62,798 bases of DNA, taken from the NCBI GenBank assembly GCA_025996815.1, contig BNTT01000003.1:1-62798 (forward strand), read 5' to 3'. The position numbers and the translations under genes are program-made. Below the pieces are notes generated by a model. It had not been told where the DNA came from and did not search any database. It worked only from the letters and a program-made list of their open reading frames with translations. This document shows, piece after piece, positions 26,007 through 33,653 of this stretch. The number at the start of each line of letters is the position of its first letter. Position 1 is the first letter of the stretch. Source of the DNA: Bacteroidia bacterium (GTDB taxonomy: Bacteria; Bacteroidota; Bacteroidia; Bacteroidales; Azobacteroidaceae).

Positions 26007-27545
26007 ATGGCACAACAGACGACTACTCCGCGCTCCGGCGCACGCACAGCAGCAAAGAAGACATCGACCGCTCCGACGGAAGCAATGGGGCGCGTTCCAC
26101 CGCAGGCACGCGAATTGGAAGAGGCGATTTTGGGCGCATTGATGCTCGAAAAGGATGCCTATTCCCTGATTGGCGAGATGCTGAAACCCGAAAGTTTTTA
26201 CGACCTCGCCCACGAACTGATTTTCACCGCGATAACCGAACTTGCTCATAAGCAGGAGCCTATTGATATGCTGACGGTGGTGGAACAACTGCGGCGTTCC
26301 GGCGATTTGGAAACGGCGGGCGGCGTGCCTTACATCGCGCAACTGTCGCAAAAGGTCGTTTCCAGTGCCCACTTGGAATACCACGCGCGGATTGTGGCGC
26401 AAAAAGCGTTGGCGCGCGAACTCATCAGTTTTTCGTCCGAGGTGGCAGGAAAAGCCTTTGAGGACGTGGAAGACGTGGACGATTTGATGCAGGATGCCGA
26501 AGCCAAACTGTTTGAAATTTCGCAGCGCAACCTGAAAAAGGACGTTACGCCCATCAGTCCCATCATCGCCGAGGCTATCGAATTGATGAATGAAGCCTCC
26601 AAGCGCACCGATGGCTTGAGTGGCGTTGCGTCGGGATTTCACGAGTTGGATAAAATCACGTCCGGCTGGCAAAATTCCGACCTCATCATCATCGCCGCCC
26701 GCCCCGCGATGGGGAAAACGGCTTTCGTGCTGTCGATGGCAAAAAATATGGCGATGAACTACAAAGTGCCGGTGGCGATGTTCTCGTTGGAAATGTCTAA
26801 CGTGCAGTTAGTCAATCGTTTAATCGTCAATGTAACGGAAATCACCGGCGACAAAATCAAAAGCGGCAAACTGGAGCAGCACGAATGGTTTCAACTCGAC
26901 CAGCGCGTGAAACCGCTCTACGAGGCACCCATTTTTGTGGACGACACGCCGAGTTTGTCGATTTTTGAACTGCGCACCAAAGCGCGCCGCCTCGTGAAAG
27001 AGCACAAAATAAAGTGCATCATCATCGACTATTTGCAACTGATGAACGCCAGCGGCATAAAAACGGGCAATCGTCAGGAAGAGGTCGCCATCATCTCGCG
27101 CGGCTTAAAAGGTTTAGCCAAGGAGTTGAACATCCCAATCGTAGCCCTGTCGCAGCTCAATCGCGCGGTGGAAACGCGGGCAACCGGCAAAGACAGCACC
27201 GGCGGCAATCGCCCCCAACTGTCAGACCTCCGCGAATCGGGTTCTATTGAGCAGGATGCCGACATCGTGTGTTTTATCCACCGCTCGGAATATTACAAAA
27301 TCTATGAGGATGCACAGGGTCACGACCTGCGCGGAAAGGCTGAAATCATCATTGCGAAGCACCGTAACGGCTCCACAGGCGAAGTGCTACTGAGTTTCAA
27401 AAGCGATTTTGTGCGCTTCCAAAATCTGGAAGACGACAAAATCATCAACGAATTTGCCTCCAAAGCCTCCGGCAACGGCAACGGGCAAACAATTGCACCC
27501 ACCGCGCAGGTTTCTGCCGACGACGGGGACGCATATCCGTTTTAA
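26007..27545 (+). CDS. dnaB: Replicative DNA helicase DnaB
   Basis: A 512-residue hexameric helicase that unwinds DNA at the fork. The N-terminal domain (about 30-175) begins PPQARELEEAILGALML. The RecA-like domain has Walker A ARPAMGKT (about 231-238), Walker B CIIIDYLQLM, and the later strings ALSQLNRAVE and SDLRESGSIEQDAD. No intein was seen. A weak -7 element TAAATTTG lies at 25991-25998. It converges on the T6SS-like cluster with a 4 bp overlap (27542-27545). Confidence 0.97.
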   Translation: MAQQTTTPRSGARTAAKKTSTAPTEAMGRVPPQARELEEAILGALMLEKDAYSLIGEMLKPESFYDLAHELIFTAITELAHKQEPIDMLTVVEQLRRSGDLETAGGVPYIAQLSQKVVSSAHLEYHARIVAQKALARELISFSSEVAGKAFEDVEDVDDLMQDAEAKLFEISQRNLKKDVTPISPIIAEAIELMNEASKRTDGLSGVASGFHELDKITSGWQNSDLIIIAARPAMGKTAFVLSMAKNMAMNYKVPVAMFSLEMSNVQLVNRLIVNVTEITGDKIKSGKLEQHEWFQLDQRVKPLYEAPIFVDDTPSLSIFELRTKARRLVKEHKIKCIIIDYLQLMNASGIKTGNRQEEVAIISRGLKGLAKELNIPIVALSQLNRAVETRATGKDSTGGNRPQLSDLRESGSIEQDADIVCFIHRSEYYKIYEDAQGHDLRGKAEIIIAKHRNGSTGEVLLSFKSDFVRFQNLEDDKIINEFASKASGNGNGQTIAPTAQVSADDGDAYPF

Positions 27546-28645
27546 TTGAAATCCACCCGAAGGGCATAGCGGAAATTATCCGGCGAATGCTGCTTCAAGC
27601 GGGTGAAGAAATGGCTGAGAGTGTTGCTTTGGGCGATTTGATTGGCGCATTCGGGGCGCATTGTGATGCGAATTTCGATGATTTGGATGATTCCCTCGTT
27701 GTTTTTGGGGCTGGTTTGGACGGCTGATACGATGTCGAAATGGCGGGCGTATGCGCCAAGTTCGATTTTGCAAAAGTTCAGGAGGTCGTTGCGGGTGTTG
27801 ATGCGCCCGCGCGCGGTGAGGTGAAATTGCCAAATCGCGGTGAGGGTGTCTGTGTCTTGAAAATGCCGCCCGTCGCCGCTTGGCGTGAGGAGGATGGCTT
27901 CCGACTTGTTGAGTTCGGGCACACGGCTGGCGGTGAGGACGGTGTGAGCGGGTAGATGGTTGGCGCATTCGACGGGATATTCACCGTGAGGCTGATTGAC
28001 GACGGGGAAGGCGTTGATGAAAAAGCGGATTTTTTCCGTAAAACACGTTGGCAGCGTCATCGTGAGATTAGGAATGTCTTGTATATCAATCTGTTCGATG
28101 GTTTGAAAACAGTGGTGGTAAAGACCAAGAATGGCGGCATCGGTGGGCGTGAGTTCGGCGTTCGGCAAAATGGGGAAGCCCGGATGTGCTTTCAGGGTGC
28201 GTTCGCCCACCGTCCAGCGAATGGCTTGCAGACATTCCAACAATGCAAAATCACTGCCTAACGCGCTTAAATCGAGATAGACAGGCAGATTTTTGACGGT
28301 GCCTTCCAAGTCGGCATTCACGAGTTGGCAATCGGCGACCGACGCGAATTGCATCGACGTGATGCCCTGTTTCTGCAACTCTTTGGGGAGGGTTTGCACC
28401 TGAAAACAGGTGTCTTTTTTCACCGACAGAGTGGGTGAGGTGGGCGAGCCGCTCGGCGTGATTTGCAAAATGGCGTGTGCGGGGCGAATGTGCAAAAAAG
28501 TGTCGGGCTGCATCCGGTGCACAAGTTTTTCAAACAGCCGGTGAGTGCGGTCGCCCAATTTCTTGGCAAGTTGCCGGTTTTCGTCGCCGACCACCCGGTC
28601 GAGCAGGCTCACCAATGAATGCTCTTGTTTTTTCATCTCTTCCAT
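27542..28645 (-). CDS. tssF: T6SS baseplate-like protein (TssF type)
   Basis: A 367-residue protein from the ATG at 28645, which lies 4 bp after the upstream stop codon. A longer frame to 28696 would overlap the TssR-like gene by 47 bp. N-terminal features (a helix, then LVHRMQPDTFLHIRPAHAIL and a beta-rich stretch with LSVKKDTCFQV) recall TssF, where a helical start is followed by a conserved P-S-M string and a kGt strand. It is shorter than proteobacterial TssF (about 600). TssF with TssG forms the wedge of the T6SS baseplate. Assignment rests mostly on weak similarity and on its place in the gene run. Confidence 0.5.
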   Translation of the reverse strand: MEEMKKQEHSLVSLLDRVVGDENRQLAKKLGDRTHRLFEKLVHRMQPDTFLHIRPAHAILQITPSGSPTSPTLSVKKDTCFQVQTLPKELQKQGITSMQFASVADCQLVNADLEGTVKNLPVYLDLSALGSDFALLECLQAIRWTVGERTLKAHPGFPILPNAELTPTDAAILGLYHHCFQTIEQIDIQDIPNLTMTLPTCFTEKIRFFINAFPVVNQPHGEYPVECANHLPAHTVLTASRVPELNKSEAILLTPSGDGRHFQDTDTLTAIWQFHLTARGRINTRNDLLNFCKIELGAYARHFDIVSAVQTSPKNNEGIIQIIEIRITMRPECANQIAQSNTLSHFFTRLKQHSPDNFRYALRVDFN

Positions 28646-28649
28646 ACTG

Positions 28650-29903
28650 TCAAGGGATGAGGTAGAGTATTTCGGTATTCGAAAATTTAGTAACAAGCCG
28701 TCTGTCCGGCACGCGGGCGGAATCTAATTGGCAGGCGCGGATAAACTCCGGGCTGAATCTTATTTTGTTTGTTCCAAAATCGGCAAAGGCTTGTGTCAGT
28801 TGGTCGAGGAGGCTGTTGTTGTCGGCTTTGATTTGTTCGATGATTGTTCGGATGCTGCCGGTGAGCACGTCCATTGAGAGGGATTGATTTTTTTGCGGGA
28901 AGCACACAAAGCCTTGTGTAACACTATTGGCGGGGAAGTCGAGATGGAATACATTGTCGCGCGCATCGACTTGTAGCGCAGCCGGCACGAATGAATTGCC
29001 GTGCTTCACCTGCTTGGGCGACACCATCAGCGATTTTTTCGTTTCCAATTGACTGCCGGCATAATAGCGAATCATTTTTTCGAGCGACAGCACAAAATTG
29101 TTGAAACTGTCATCTTCGCCGGCATAGAGTTGAACGCCGACGATGCGGCAGTTGTTGTCCGCCAATTTGTGCAGCAGCACACTGTCGAGGTGTGCATCCA
29201 AATCGCTGTTTGTGCCCAGCAGCACGAGGAGGTTGGTCGCCGCCTTTTCCACGCTCAAGCGGGGCAGTTCCTGCGCCATCGTCACCTGATATTTGAAGCC
29301 ATCATCGGCTTCAAACAGTGGCTGCAAGGTCTGTATGGCGTTGGCGATGGACGGAAATTGTTTGAGGCTCGCCTCCGTTCCGCAAAAGATGAACGACACG
29401 CTGATGCGCTTCAATGTCTGCGCGATGCTGTCGAATTGGGGTCGGTAGATGGGGTTGCCGTTCACGTTGAGGATAAAACTCGCGGTGTTGTCGAAAAGCG
29501 GAATCATCGGGTCGATGCACAAGCCTTTTTCGATTGGGCGGACGAACTGCCTGCCAATCCAGCCCTGCGCACCGGCAAGCCCCTTGGGCAGTTCGTGAAG
29601 CGGCTTGGTGGCAATGAGCACCTGACTGCCGTCCGCCGAATGCTTCAACGGATAAACAATGCCATACAATGGCACGGCACCTGCAACGTGCTGATAGTGA
29701 GCATCTTGATACGTCAGCACAGAGTCGGACGCTGCCAGATATTTGTCAGGCTCGCCGATAAACAGCGTGTCGGAGAGCACCACAATGTGGGGATGCACGC
29801 GCACTTTTCGTTTAGGTAAAAACTGTTGAATTTGGGTGCAGCCAACACCGCCCAGCAGGACGGCGAGCACCGGCAGAAGCGTGACCATTCGTTTAGTTAT
29901 CAT
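28650..29903 (-). CDS. tssR: T6SSiii accessory lipoprotein (TssR type)
   Basis: A 417-residue protein with a lipoprotein signal (LLPVLAVLLGGVGCTQIQQ, cysteine at about residue 22). The middle contains a von Willebrand A-like alternation (FILNVNGNPIYRPQFDSIAQ, then SFIFCGTEASLKQF, then LLVLLGTNSDLD), a pattern I associate with TssR, one of the proteins found only in Bacteroidota T6SS. Overlaps the TssP-like gene by 11 bp. Probably located in the periplasm on the outer or inner membrane as part of the trans-envelope complex. Confidence 0.6.
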   Translation of the reverse strand: MITKRMVTLLPVLAVLLGGVGCTQIQQFLPKRKVRVHPHIVVLSDTLFIGEPDKYLAASDSVLTYQDAHYQHVAGAVPLYGIVYPLKHSADGSQVLIATKPLHELPKGLAGAQGWIGRQFVRPIEKGLCIDPMIPLFDNTASFILNVNGNPIYRPQFDSIAQTLKRISVSFIFCGTEASLKQFPSIANAIQTLQPLFEADDGFKYQVTMAQELPRLSVEKAATNLLVLLGTNSDLDAHLDSVLLHKLADNNCRIVGVQLYAGEDDSFNNFVLSLEKMIRYYAGSQLETKKSLMVSPKQVKHGNSFVPAALQVDARDNVFHLDFPANSVTQGFVCFPQKNQSLSMDVLTGSIRTIIEQIKADNNSLLDQLTQAFADFGTNKIRFSPEFIRACQLDSARVPDRRLVTKFSNTEILYLIP

Positions 29904-30555
29904 TCTGTATTACAATTAGTTGGGTGATACATTTTGTTTCAGCATTTTTTTCTATTTTGACACCGGCGATGGTCGTTTTGCCTTCGCCGGTGAGGAACAA
30001 GCCCTGACAGTAGGAATAAAAATCGTTCAATTTGCTGCTGTTGATTTTCACCGGCGTGTTGGGGTTGTTGCAGAGATAGGTTTTGAGAATGTAGTTGTAA
30101 TTGTCGTTGAACGACTTGTGGTGGGCAATTTTTTGCAATCGCGCCCGAATGTCGTCGCATATCACGCTCAGCGTGTCCACCACTTCGTAGGCACTGAATT
30201 GTGGCTCAATGACGATGGTGTGCCTGACAGGATACTGTGTTTCGTCGGTTTCCAGCAAGATGGTGTACGTTCCGGGATTTTGATATTGGTAAATCACGAT
30301 TTTTTCGCGGGCATCCACCATACCCGTTTCGCCAAATTCCCACCGCCATTCGTTGGCGGAGCCTTCGCCGCGAAACAGGATATATTCGCCCTGCATACCG
30401 CTCTGTGGTGCCACAATGCGCACCGGCGTGCTCCCTGTGTCCTCTTTGGGCGCATCCGCAACAACAGCGGGGGCTTCCTCCACCGGCATCTCCTCCTTTT
30501 TGCCGCCGCAAGCCACTAACATCAGGCAACATAAAATGTTCATCGTCCTTTTCAT
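29893..30555 (-). CDS. PKD-domain lipoprotein, T6SSiii TssP-like
   Basis: A 220-residue lipoprotein: MKRTMNILCCLMLVACGGKK, cysteine at residue 16. After an acidic/proline linker comes a PKD-like beta sandwich (about 45-118) with WRWEFGETG and YQNPGTYTILLET, the classical PKD strings. The C-terminal ~90 residues are helical with KINSSKLNDFYSYCQGLFL. PKD proteins occur in Bacteroidota T6SS loci as TssP. The letter is from memory and uncertain. It lies 3 bp after the upstream gene and overlaps the next by 11 bp. Confidence 0.6.
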   Translation of the reverse strand: MKRTMNILCCLMLVACGGKKEEMPVEEAPAVVADAPKEDTGSTPVRIVAPQSGMQGEYILFRGEGSANEWRWEFGETGMVDAREKIVIYQYQNPGTYTILLETDETQYPVRHTIVIEPQFSAYEVVDTLSVICDDIRARLQKIAHHKSFNDNYNYILKTYLCNNPNTPVKINSSKLNDFYSYCQGLFLTGEGKTTIAGVKIEKNAETKCITQLIVIQNDN

Positions 30556-30558
30556 AAC

Positions 30559-31038
30559 TCACAGCCTCCTTTTGATGACGGTATTGATTTCGCAGGCATC
30601 TAAATTTTGCCGAAACGTGATGATATTTTGCTGTTTACTCCACAGTTCTTTTTTGTCGATGAGCCACGCGGCATAGAAATTCGACAGGTGCAAAAACAGC
30701 CGATAGCGGGCATCAGAGCCGTTTTGCGCGGCAATATCTTGGAGGTCGCTCAGATAATATTTGATGTCGTTTTCCTCATAATTGGTGCGAGTGCCCGGGT
30801 CGAACCGGTGGATGCGCTGAAAAAGGGACTCAACGACGGGCAGTTCCTTGCTTTGCTGCGCCTGAAAACGGTGGATACGCTCCATCTGAAGTATGGCGAG
30901 CTGCTTTTCGGTCTGCTGCCGGTCAATAGTTGCGTCATGCAGGATGTAGGAACAGCCCACCGCCGACAGCACGAGAAATAGCGCGCCGACACGCACCAGA
31001 GCACGGATTTCTTCGCTCATATTTTGCAGTGTTTTCAT
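30559..31038 (-). CDS. Single-TM protein of the T6SSiii-like cluster (TssO type)
   Basis: A 159-residue protein: cytoplasmic N-terminus MKTLQNMSEEIRALVRVG, one membrane helix (about 16-32, ALFLVLSAVGCSYIL), then a mostly helical periplasmic domain (TEKQLAILQMERIHRFQAQQ). The ending KQQNIITFRQNLDACE fits my memory of TssO. The cysteine at about 29 could instead make it a lipoprotein, though the start of the helix is unusual for that. Overlaps the gene before by 4 bp. Confidence 0.55.
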   Translation of the reverse strand: MKTLQNMSEEIRALVRVGALFLVLSAVGCSYILHDATIDRQQTEKQLAILQMERIHRFQAQQSKELPVVESLFQRIHRFDPGTRTNYEENDIKYYLSDLQDIAAQNGSDARYRLFLHLSNFYAAWLIDKKELWSKQQNIITFRQNLDACEINTVIKRRL

Positions 31039-31490
31039 GGCTTATTCCCTCCCATACAGCGGCGTAAGTCCCTGAGAATGAGAGCCTCTTCGTTTTTAAG
31101 CACACGCACGGAGTCTTTCACCACCAGAAACGTATTTATTTCGTTCAACAACTTGTAATACAGCCGATTATCAGCCTCCGACAGTTCGATGATGCTCGCC
31201 AAAAGTTCCTGCTTCCGCCGACTGACGATGTCCTGCAAGCGCGCATCGTTGCGGTCGGAATTAAACAGTCCGGCATAACCATACAAGGCGTCAATACCCT
31301 CTGTTACAGCAATTTGCCGCAAGAAAATCCGGTCATATTCGACCCTCTTTTCGTCGATACAAGTCCTCTCGGCGGCGGCAGTTTCAACATAGCACACACC
31401 CTGCAACAAGGCGGCAAGCACGCAACTCGCCAAATACACGGCAAATTTGCCCTGCCCATGCCGAACAATTGAATGATTTTGTGCGTTCAT
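31035..31490 (-). CDS. Small exported helical protein of the T6SSiii-like cluster (possibly TssQ)
   Basis: A 151-residue protein with a signal-like hydrophobic stretch at about 16-34 (FAVYLASCVLAALLQGVCYV) containing two cysteines. The rest is almost entirely alpha-helical (RQIAVTEGIDALYGYAGLF, RKQELLASIIELSEADNRL). By position and size it could be TssQ; sequence alone does not settle this. Overlaps both neighbours by 4 bp, so it is part of the same operon. Confidence 0.5.
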   Translation of the reverse strand: MNAQNHSIVRHGQGKFAVYLASCVLAALLQGVCYVETAAAERTCIDEKRVEYDRIFLRQIAVTEGIDALYGYAGLFNSDRNDARLQDIVSRRKQELLASIIELSEADNRLYYKLLNEINTFLVVKDSVRVLKNEEALILRDLRRCMGGNKP

Positions 31491-32242
31491 ATTTTTTGTT
31501 TTTTGTTAATTATTTCATTGCCGCAACGGGTCACGCAAGTGCTAATTCCCAAATAATTGCGCTGCCCCGATGCCGCCAGACGAAATGTCGCACCGGTTTT
31601 TTCAATGCAATATTTCACTGCGATGCCATAATTCAGAGGAATGAGCAAGGCGATTAGTTCGTTGATTATTAAGTGGTTGCACTGATTCTGCTCAAACAGC
31701 CGCATCGTTTGAAAAGCAATCGGACCAATGTGAATTTCCACCTGCGGGGTGTCGATTTTATTTCCAAGCACGGAGTGAACGCCCAGCGTCCACCCCGCTT
31801 TGTGAGCCGTAGAAAGCCTCATTTGCCGATTTCGGCGGCTAACGATGCCTACGGGGCAATCCAAAATGCGCGCCATCGCCCCGGCTGTTAATGCCCAATC
31901 GCCAACGATTTGGGCAAGTTTGGGCAGCATTTGGATGAAAATCAGGGCTTTGGCGGGCGACAAATGCGACAGGATGCTCCATTGCTGTCCGAAAATGGCG
32001 GCAGGCAGTGTGTTTTGCTCCAAATCGCCGTATTGCAACTCGTCCAACGCATTGTCGGCGAGCGTCTGCTCTAACTGCTGCTCGTAGGGTTGAAAAAAGC
32101 GGCGTGCCGCAAGCTCTTCCTGCCGCTGCTGTCGCATAGCGTGGACAATCGACTCCTTGCTTTGCAAATCCCCCGCATATAAAAGCGTGTGAAACAACCC
32201 TTCCGGCAGCGAATCATAAATACTTATCTTCTTTTTTTTCAT
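31487..32242 (-). CDS. tssG: T6SS baseplate-like protein (TssG type)
   Basis: A 251-residue protein from the ATG at 32242; the frame extends to a TTG at 32263, but the ATG follows the promoter by a normal leader. It begins KKISIYDSLPEGLFHTLLY, has a helical first half, and ends with a beta-rich part closing on NYLGISTCV, similar to the LGxxT string at the end of TssG. TssG bridges two TssF copies in the baseplate wedge. First gene of a six-gene minus-strand operon. Assignment from weak similarity and context. Confidence 0.5.
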   Translation of the reverse strand: MKKKKISIYDSLPEGLFHTLLYAGDLQSKESIVHAMRQQRQEELAARRFFQPYEQQLEQTLADNALDELQYGDLEQNTLPAAIFGQQWSILSHLSPAKALIFIQMLPKLAQIVGDWALTAGAMARILDCPVGIVSRRNRQMRLSTAHKAGWTLGVHSVLGNKIDTPQVEIHIGPIAFQTMRLFEQNQCNHLIINELIALLIPLNYGIAVKYCIEKTGATFRLAASGQRNYLGISTCVTRCGNEIINKKQKI

Positions 32243-32274
32243 ACTAAGCGCGCGATTATACAATTAAATTTTTG

Positions 32275-32304
32275 CAAAGGTACTGCAAATTATTTAATTA
32301 CAAA
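32275..32304 (-). promoter_or_regulatory. Promoter of the T6SS-like operon
   Basis: Minus strand TTTG (32301-32304), 18 bp, TACCTTTG (32275-32282), about 32 bp before the TssG-like ATG. It shows that the operon starts here rather than being the end of a longer T6SS transcript. Confidence 0.7.
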
Positions 32305-32411
32305 ACATTTTTGCAATTTTTTTTCAAAAAAATGCAAAAAAAAGAGATTTTTCCACTTGATACCACAAAATATATTTGAAAATTATAATGACTATCCGCA
32401 ATCATACCACT

Positions 32412-32652
32412 TGGGTTAAATCCGTGTCCCGCAGGGGACAGCACTTTATTAACCGTAGACTTTAGTCTACGGGAATGCCGGAGCCCACACCCCAAAGTCC
32501 CGCATGGGACGACACATTGTTATTCAGCAAAACTGCCCCCGTCTCAAGTGCCGTCCCATGCGGGACTAATGGCATTTTATCATTTTTATACCGTAGACTG
32601 AAGTCTACGGTTAATAAAGTGCTGTCCCCTGCGGGACAAGGATTTTAACCCA
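32412..32652. repeat. Nested inverted repeat with GTCCCGC palindromes
   Basis: Outer arms 32412-32472 and 32591-32652 are near-perfect reverse complements (about 60 bp, a few differences). Each arm holds two palindromes: GTCCCGCAGGGGAC and CCGTAGACTnnAGTCTACGG. Inside lie a second pair, AGTCCCGCATGGGACG (32496-32511) and its reverse complement (32552-32567). No coding sequence. Similar GTCCCGC/GGGAC words are known to me from intergenic repeats of Bacteroidota and Planctomycetes. As RNA it would fold into one long branched hairpin. Confidence 0.8.
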
Positions 32653-32711
32653 CGAGGTATTATTGCCCTACGTTTCGCCGGAAACATATTGGTTGATTGA
32701 AAAAAATGTCG

Positions 32712-32719
32712 TACCTTTG
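32712..32719 (+). promoter_or_regulatory. -7 promoter element of the second VapBC pair
   Basis: TACCTTTG, with TTG about 20 bp upstream (32689-32691). It lies within the longer in-frame extension from 32663, so the ATG at 32744 is the start. Confidence 0.7.
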
Positions 32720-32743
32720 CAGTCAAAACAAATATTTAAATTT

Positions 32744-32905
32744 ATGATAGTTGAAGTCAAAGAAATTACGCCGGACAACGTTGAGATGTTGCTTGCCAAG
32801 TTTAACAAACGCCCCCGCAAGACGCTTGGCGATTTTTTCGGAAAATTAAAGCGCGGAATTGATGGTTTGGAATACCAAAAAGCGATGCGCAGTGAGTGGG
32901 GTTGA
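32744..32905 (+). CDS. Short antitoxin-like protein (second VapBC pair)
   Basis: A 53-residue protein, MIVEVKEITPDNVEMLLAKF followed by the basic region NKRPRKTLGDFFGKLKRGIDGL. Such short proteins with a C-terminal DFFGKLKRG-like segment regularly precede PIN toxins in Bacteroidota, and that end would wrap around the toxin. It overlaps the toxin frame. Likely autoregulatory, but the N-terminal half shows no classic DNA-binding motif. Confidence 0.7.
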   Translation: MIVEVKEITPDNVEMLLAKFNKRPRKTLGDFFGKLKRGIDGLEYQKAMRSEWG

Positions 32906-33260
32906 TTTTTTAGCAGATACTAATGCTATATTGTATGCGATGGAGGGACACCCCGTTGTACGAGGATTGCTTCGGTGTGTGCCTGCGATTTCAGTAATTT
33001 CAGAAATAGAATTGTTCGGAAAAAAAGGGATTTCACAACAGGACGCGGCAGATATTCGCAAGTTGATTGCCGGATTTCCTATGCTTGGTTTTAGCGATGA
33101 AATCAAGGAAATAGCCATAACATTAAAGCAGCAACGTGCGATAAAAACTCCCGATGCAGTAATAGCAGCCACTGCCATACATTTTGGATTGACACTCGTA
33201 ACGGCTGATAAAGGATTTAAAAGCATTCAGGGCTTAAATGCTATCATTTTAGACTTGTGA
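32892..33260 (+). CDS. PIN-domain ribonuclease toxin (second VapC)
   Basis: A PIN domain of about 122 residues. Acidic active-site residues: FLADTNAILYAM at the start, ISEIELFGKKG, TPDAVIAATA and VTADKGF. The frame continues upstream to an ATG at 32859, but the GTG at 32892 puts the first Asp at residue 7 as usual for PIN toxins and reduces overlap with the antitoxin to 14 bp. Either start is possible. It is unrelated in sequence to the VapC at 5.6 kb beyond the family motifs. Confidence 0.87.
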   Translation: MSGVDFLADTNAILYAMEGHPVVRGLLRCVPAISVISEIELFGKKGISQQDAADIRKLIAGFPMLGFSDEIKEIAITLKQQRAIKTPDAVIAATAIHFGLTLVTADKGFKSIQGLNAIILDL

Positions 33261-33307
33261 TGGTAATCTCTAAAATTGAAAATTATTTTGAATTTTTCTT
33301 AAAACTC

Positions 33308-33338
33308 TTGCATATCTCAAAATAATTATATACTTTTG
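33308..33338 (+). promoter_or_regulatory. Promoter of leader RNA 1
   Basis: TTG at 33308-33310, 20 bp, TACTTTTG at 33331-33338 (TAnnTTTG). Identical in copy 2. Confidence 0.7.
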
Positions 33339-33344
33339 CCGTCG

Positions 33345-33610
33345 AAAATTAAAAAAAATTATGATAATGAAGACATAAAAAAGGGATAATGTGCGAATAA
33401 GCATATTGTAAGACATATTAAGAATAGCGTTTGCTTTATTCTTGGATACTCAATTTTTCCACAATTTGAACCCATCGTTATGGGTTATCCAATCAAGAAT
33501 AAGTTTGCGGAACGCCGTGTAATGCGGCGTGGGGCAGCTTATTGATTGGATAGGCGTGGAAACCTGAGTATCAGATAGGTTGTTTCCACGCTATTTTTAT
33601 GTGCAAAATT
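33345..33610 (+). ncRNA. Candidate structured leader RNA 1
   Basis: About 265 nt from promoter to a strong hairpin (GCGTGGAAAC at 33554-33563 with GTTTCCACGC at 33592-33601, then TATTTTTAT). Inside, in order: ATGAAGACATA, a small hairpin TGTGC/GCATA, GCGTTTGCTTTATTCTTGG, a hairpin AACCCAT/ATGGGTT, a hairpin ACGCCG/CGGCGT, and long-range pairs GATACTCA with TGAGTATC and TTATTCTTGGATA with TATCCAAT-CAAGAATAA. The terminal hairpin could make this a free small RNA or an attenuator for the lipoprotein 44 bp on. No known riboswitch recognised. Confidence 0.6.
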
Positions 33611-33653
33611 GAAATTTTTAAAATATTTATAAACATAAAAAAATAAATTTAGT

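Larger units (their letters stand above)
33285..33616 (+). repeat. Copy 1 of a ~330 bp duplicated promoter-leader block
   Basis: Nearly identical to 35030-35358, including promoter, leader and terminal hairpin, with scattered single-base differences. See the two leader entries. Confidence 0.9.

Noticed and set aside
33345..33610. Idea that the leader is an IS200/IS605 end or retron msr/msd
   Set aside because: No transposase or reverse transcriptase nearby, and a good promoter and terminator-like hairpin bound it; a leader or small RNA fits better.
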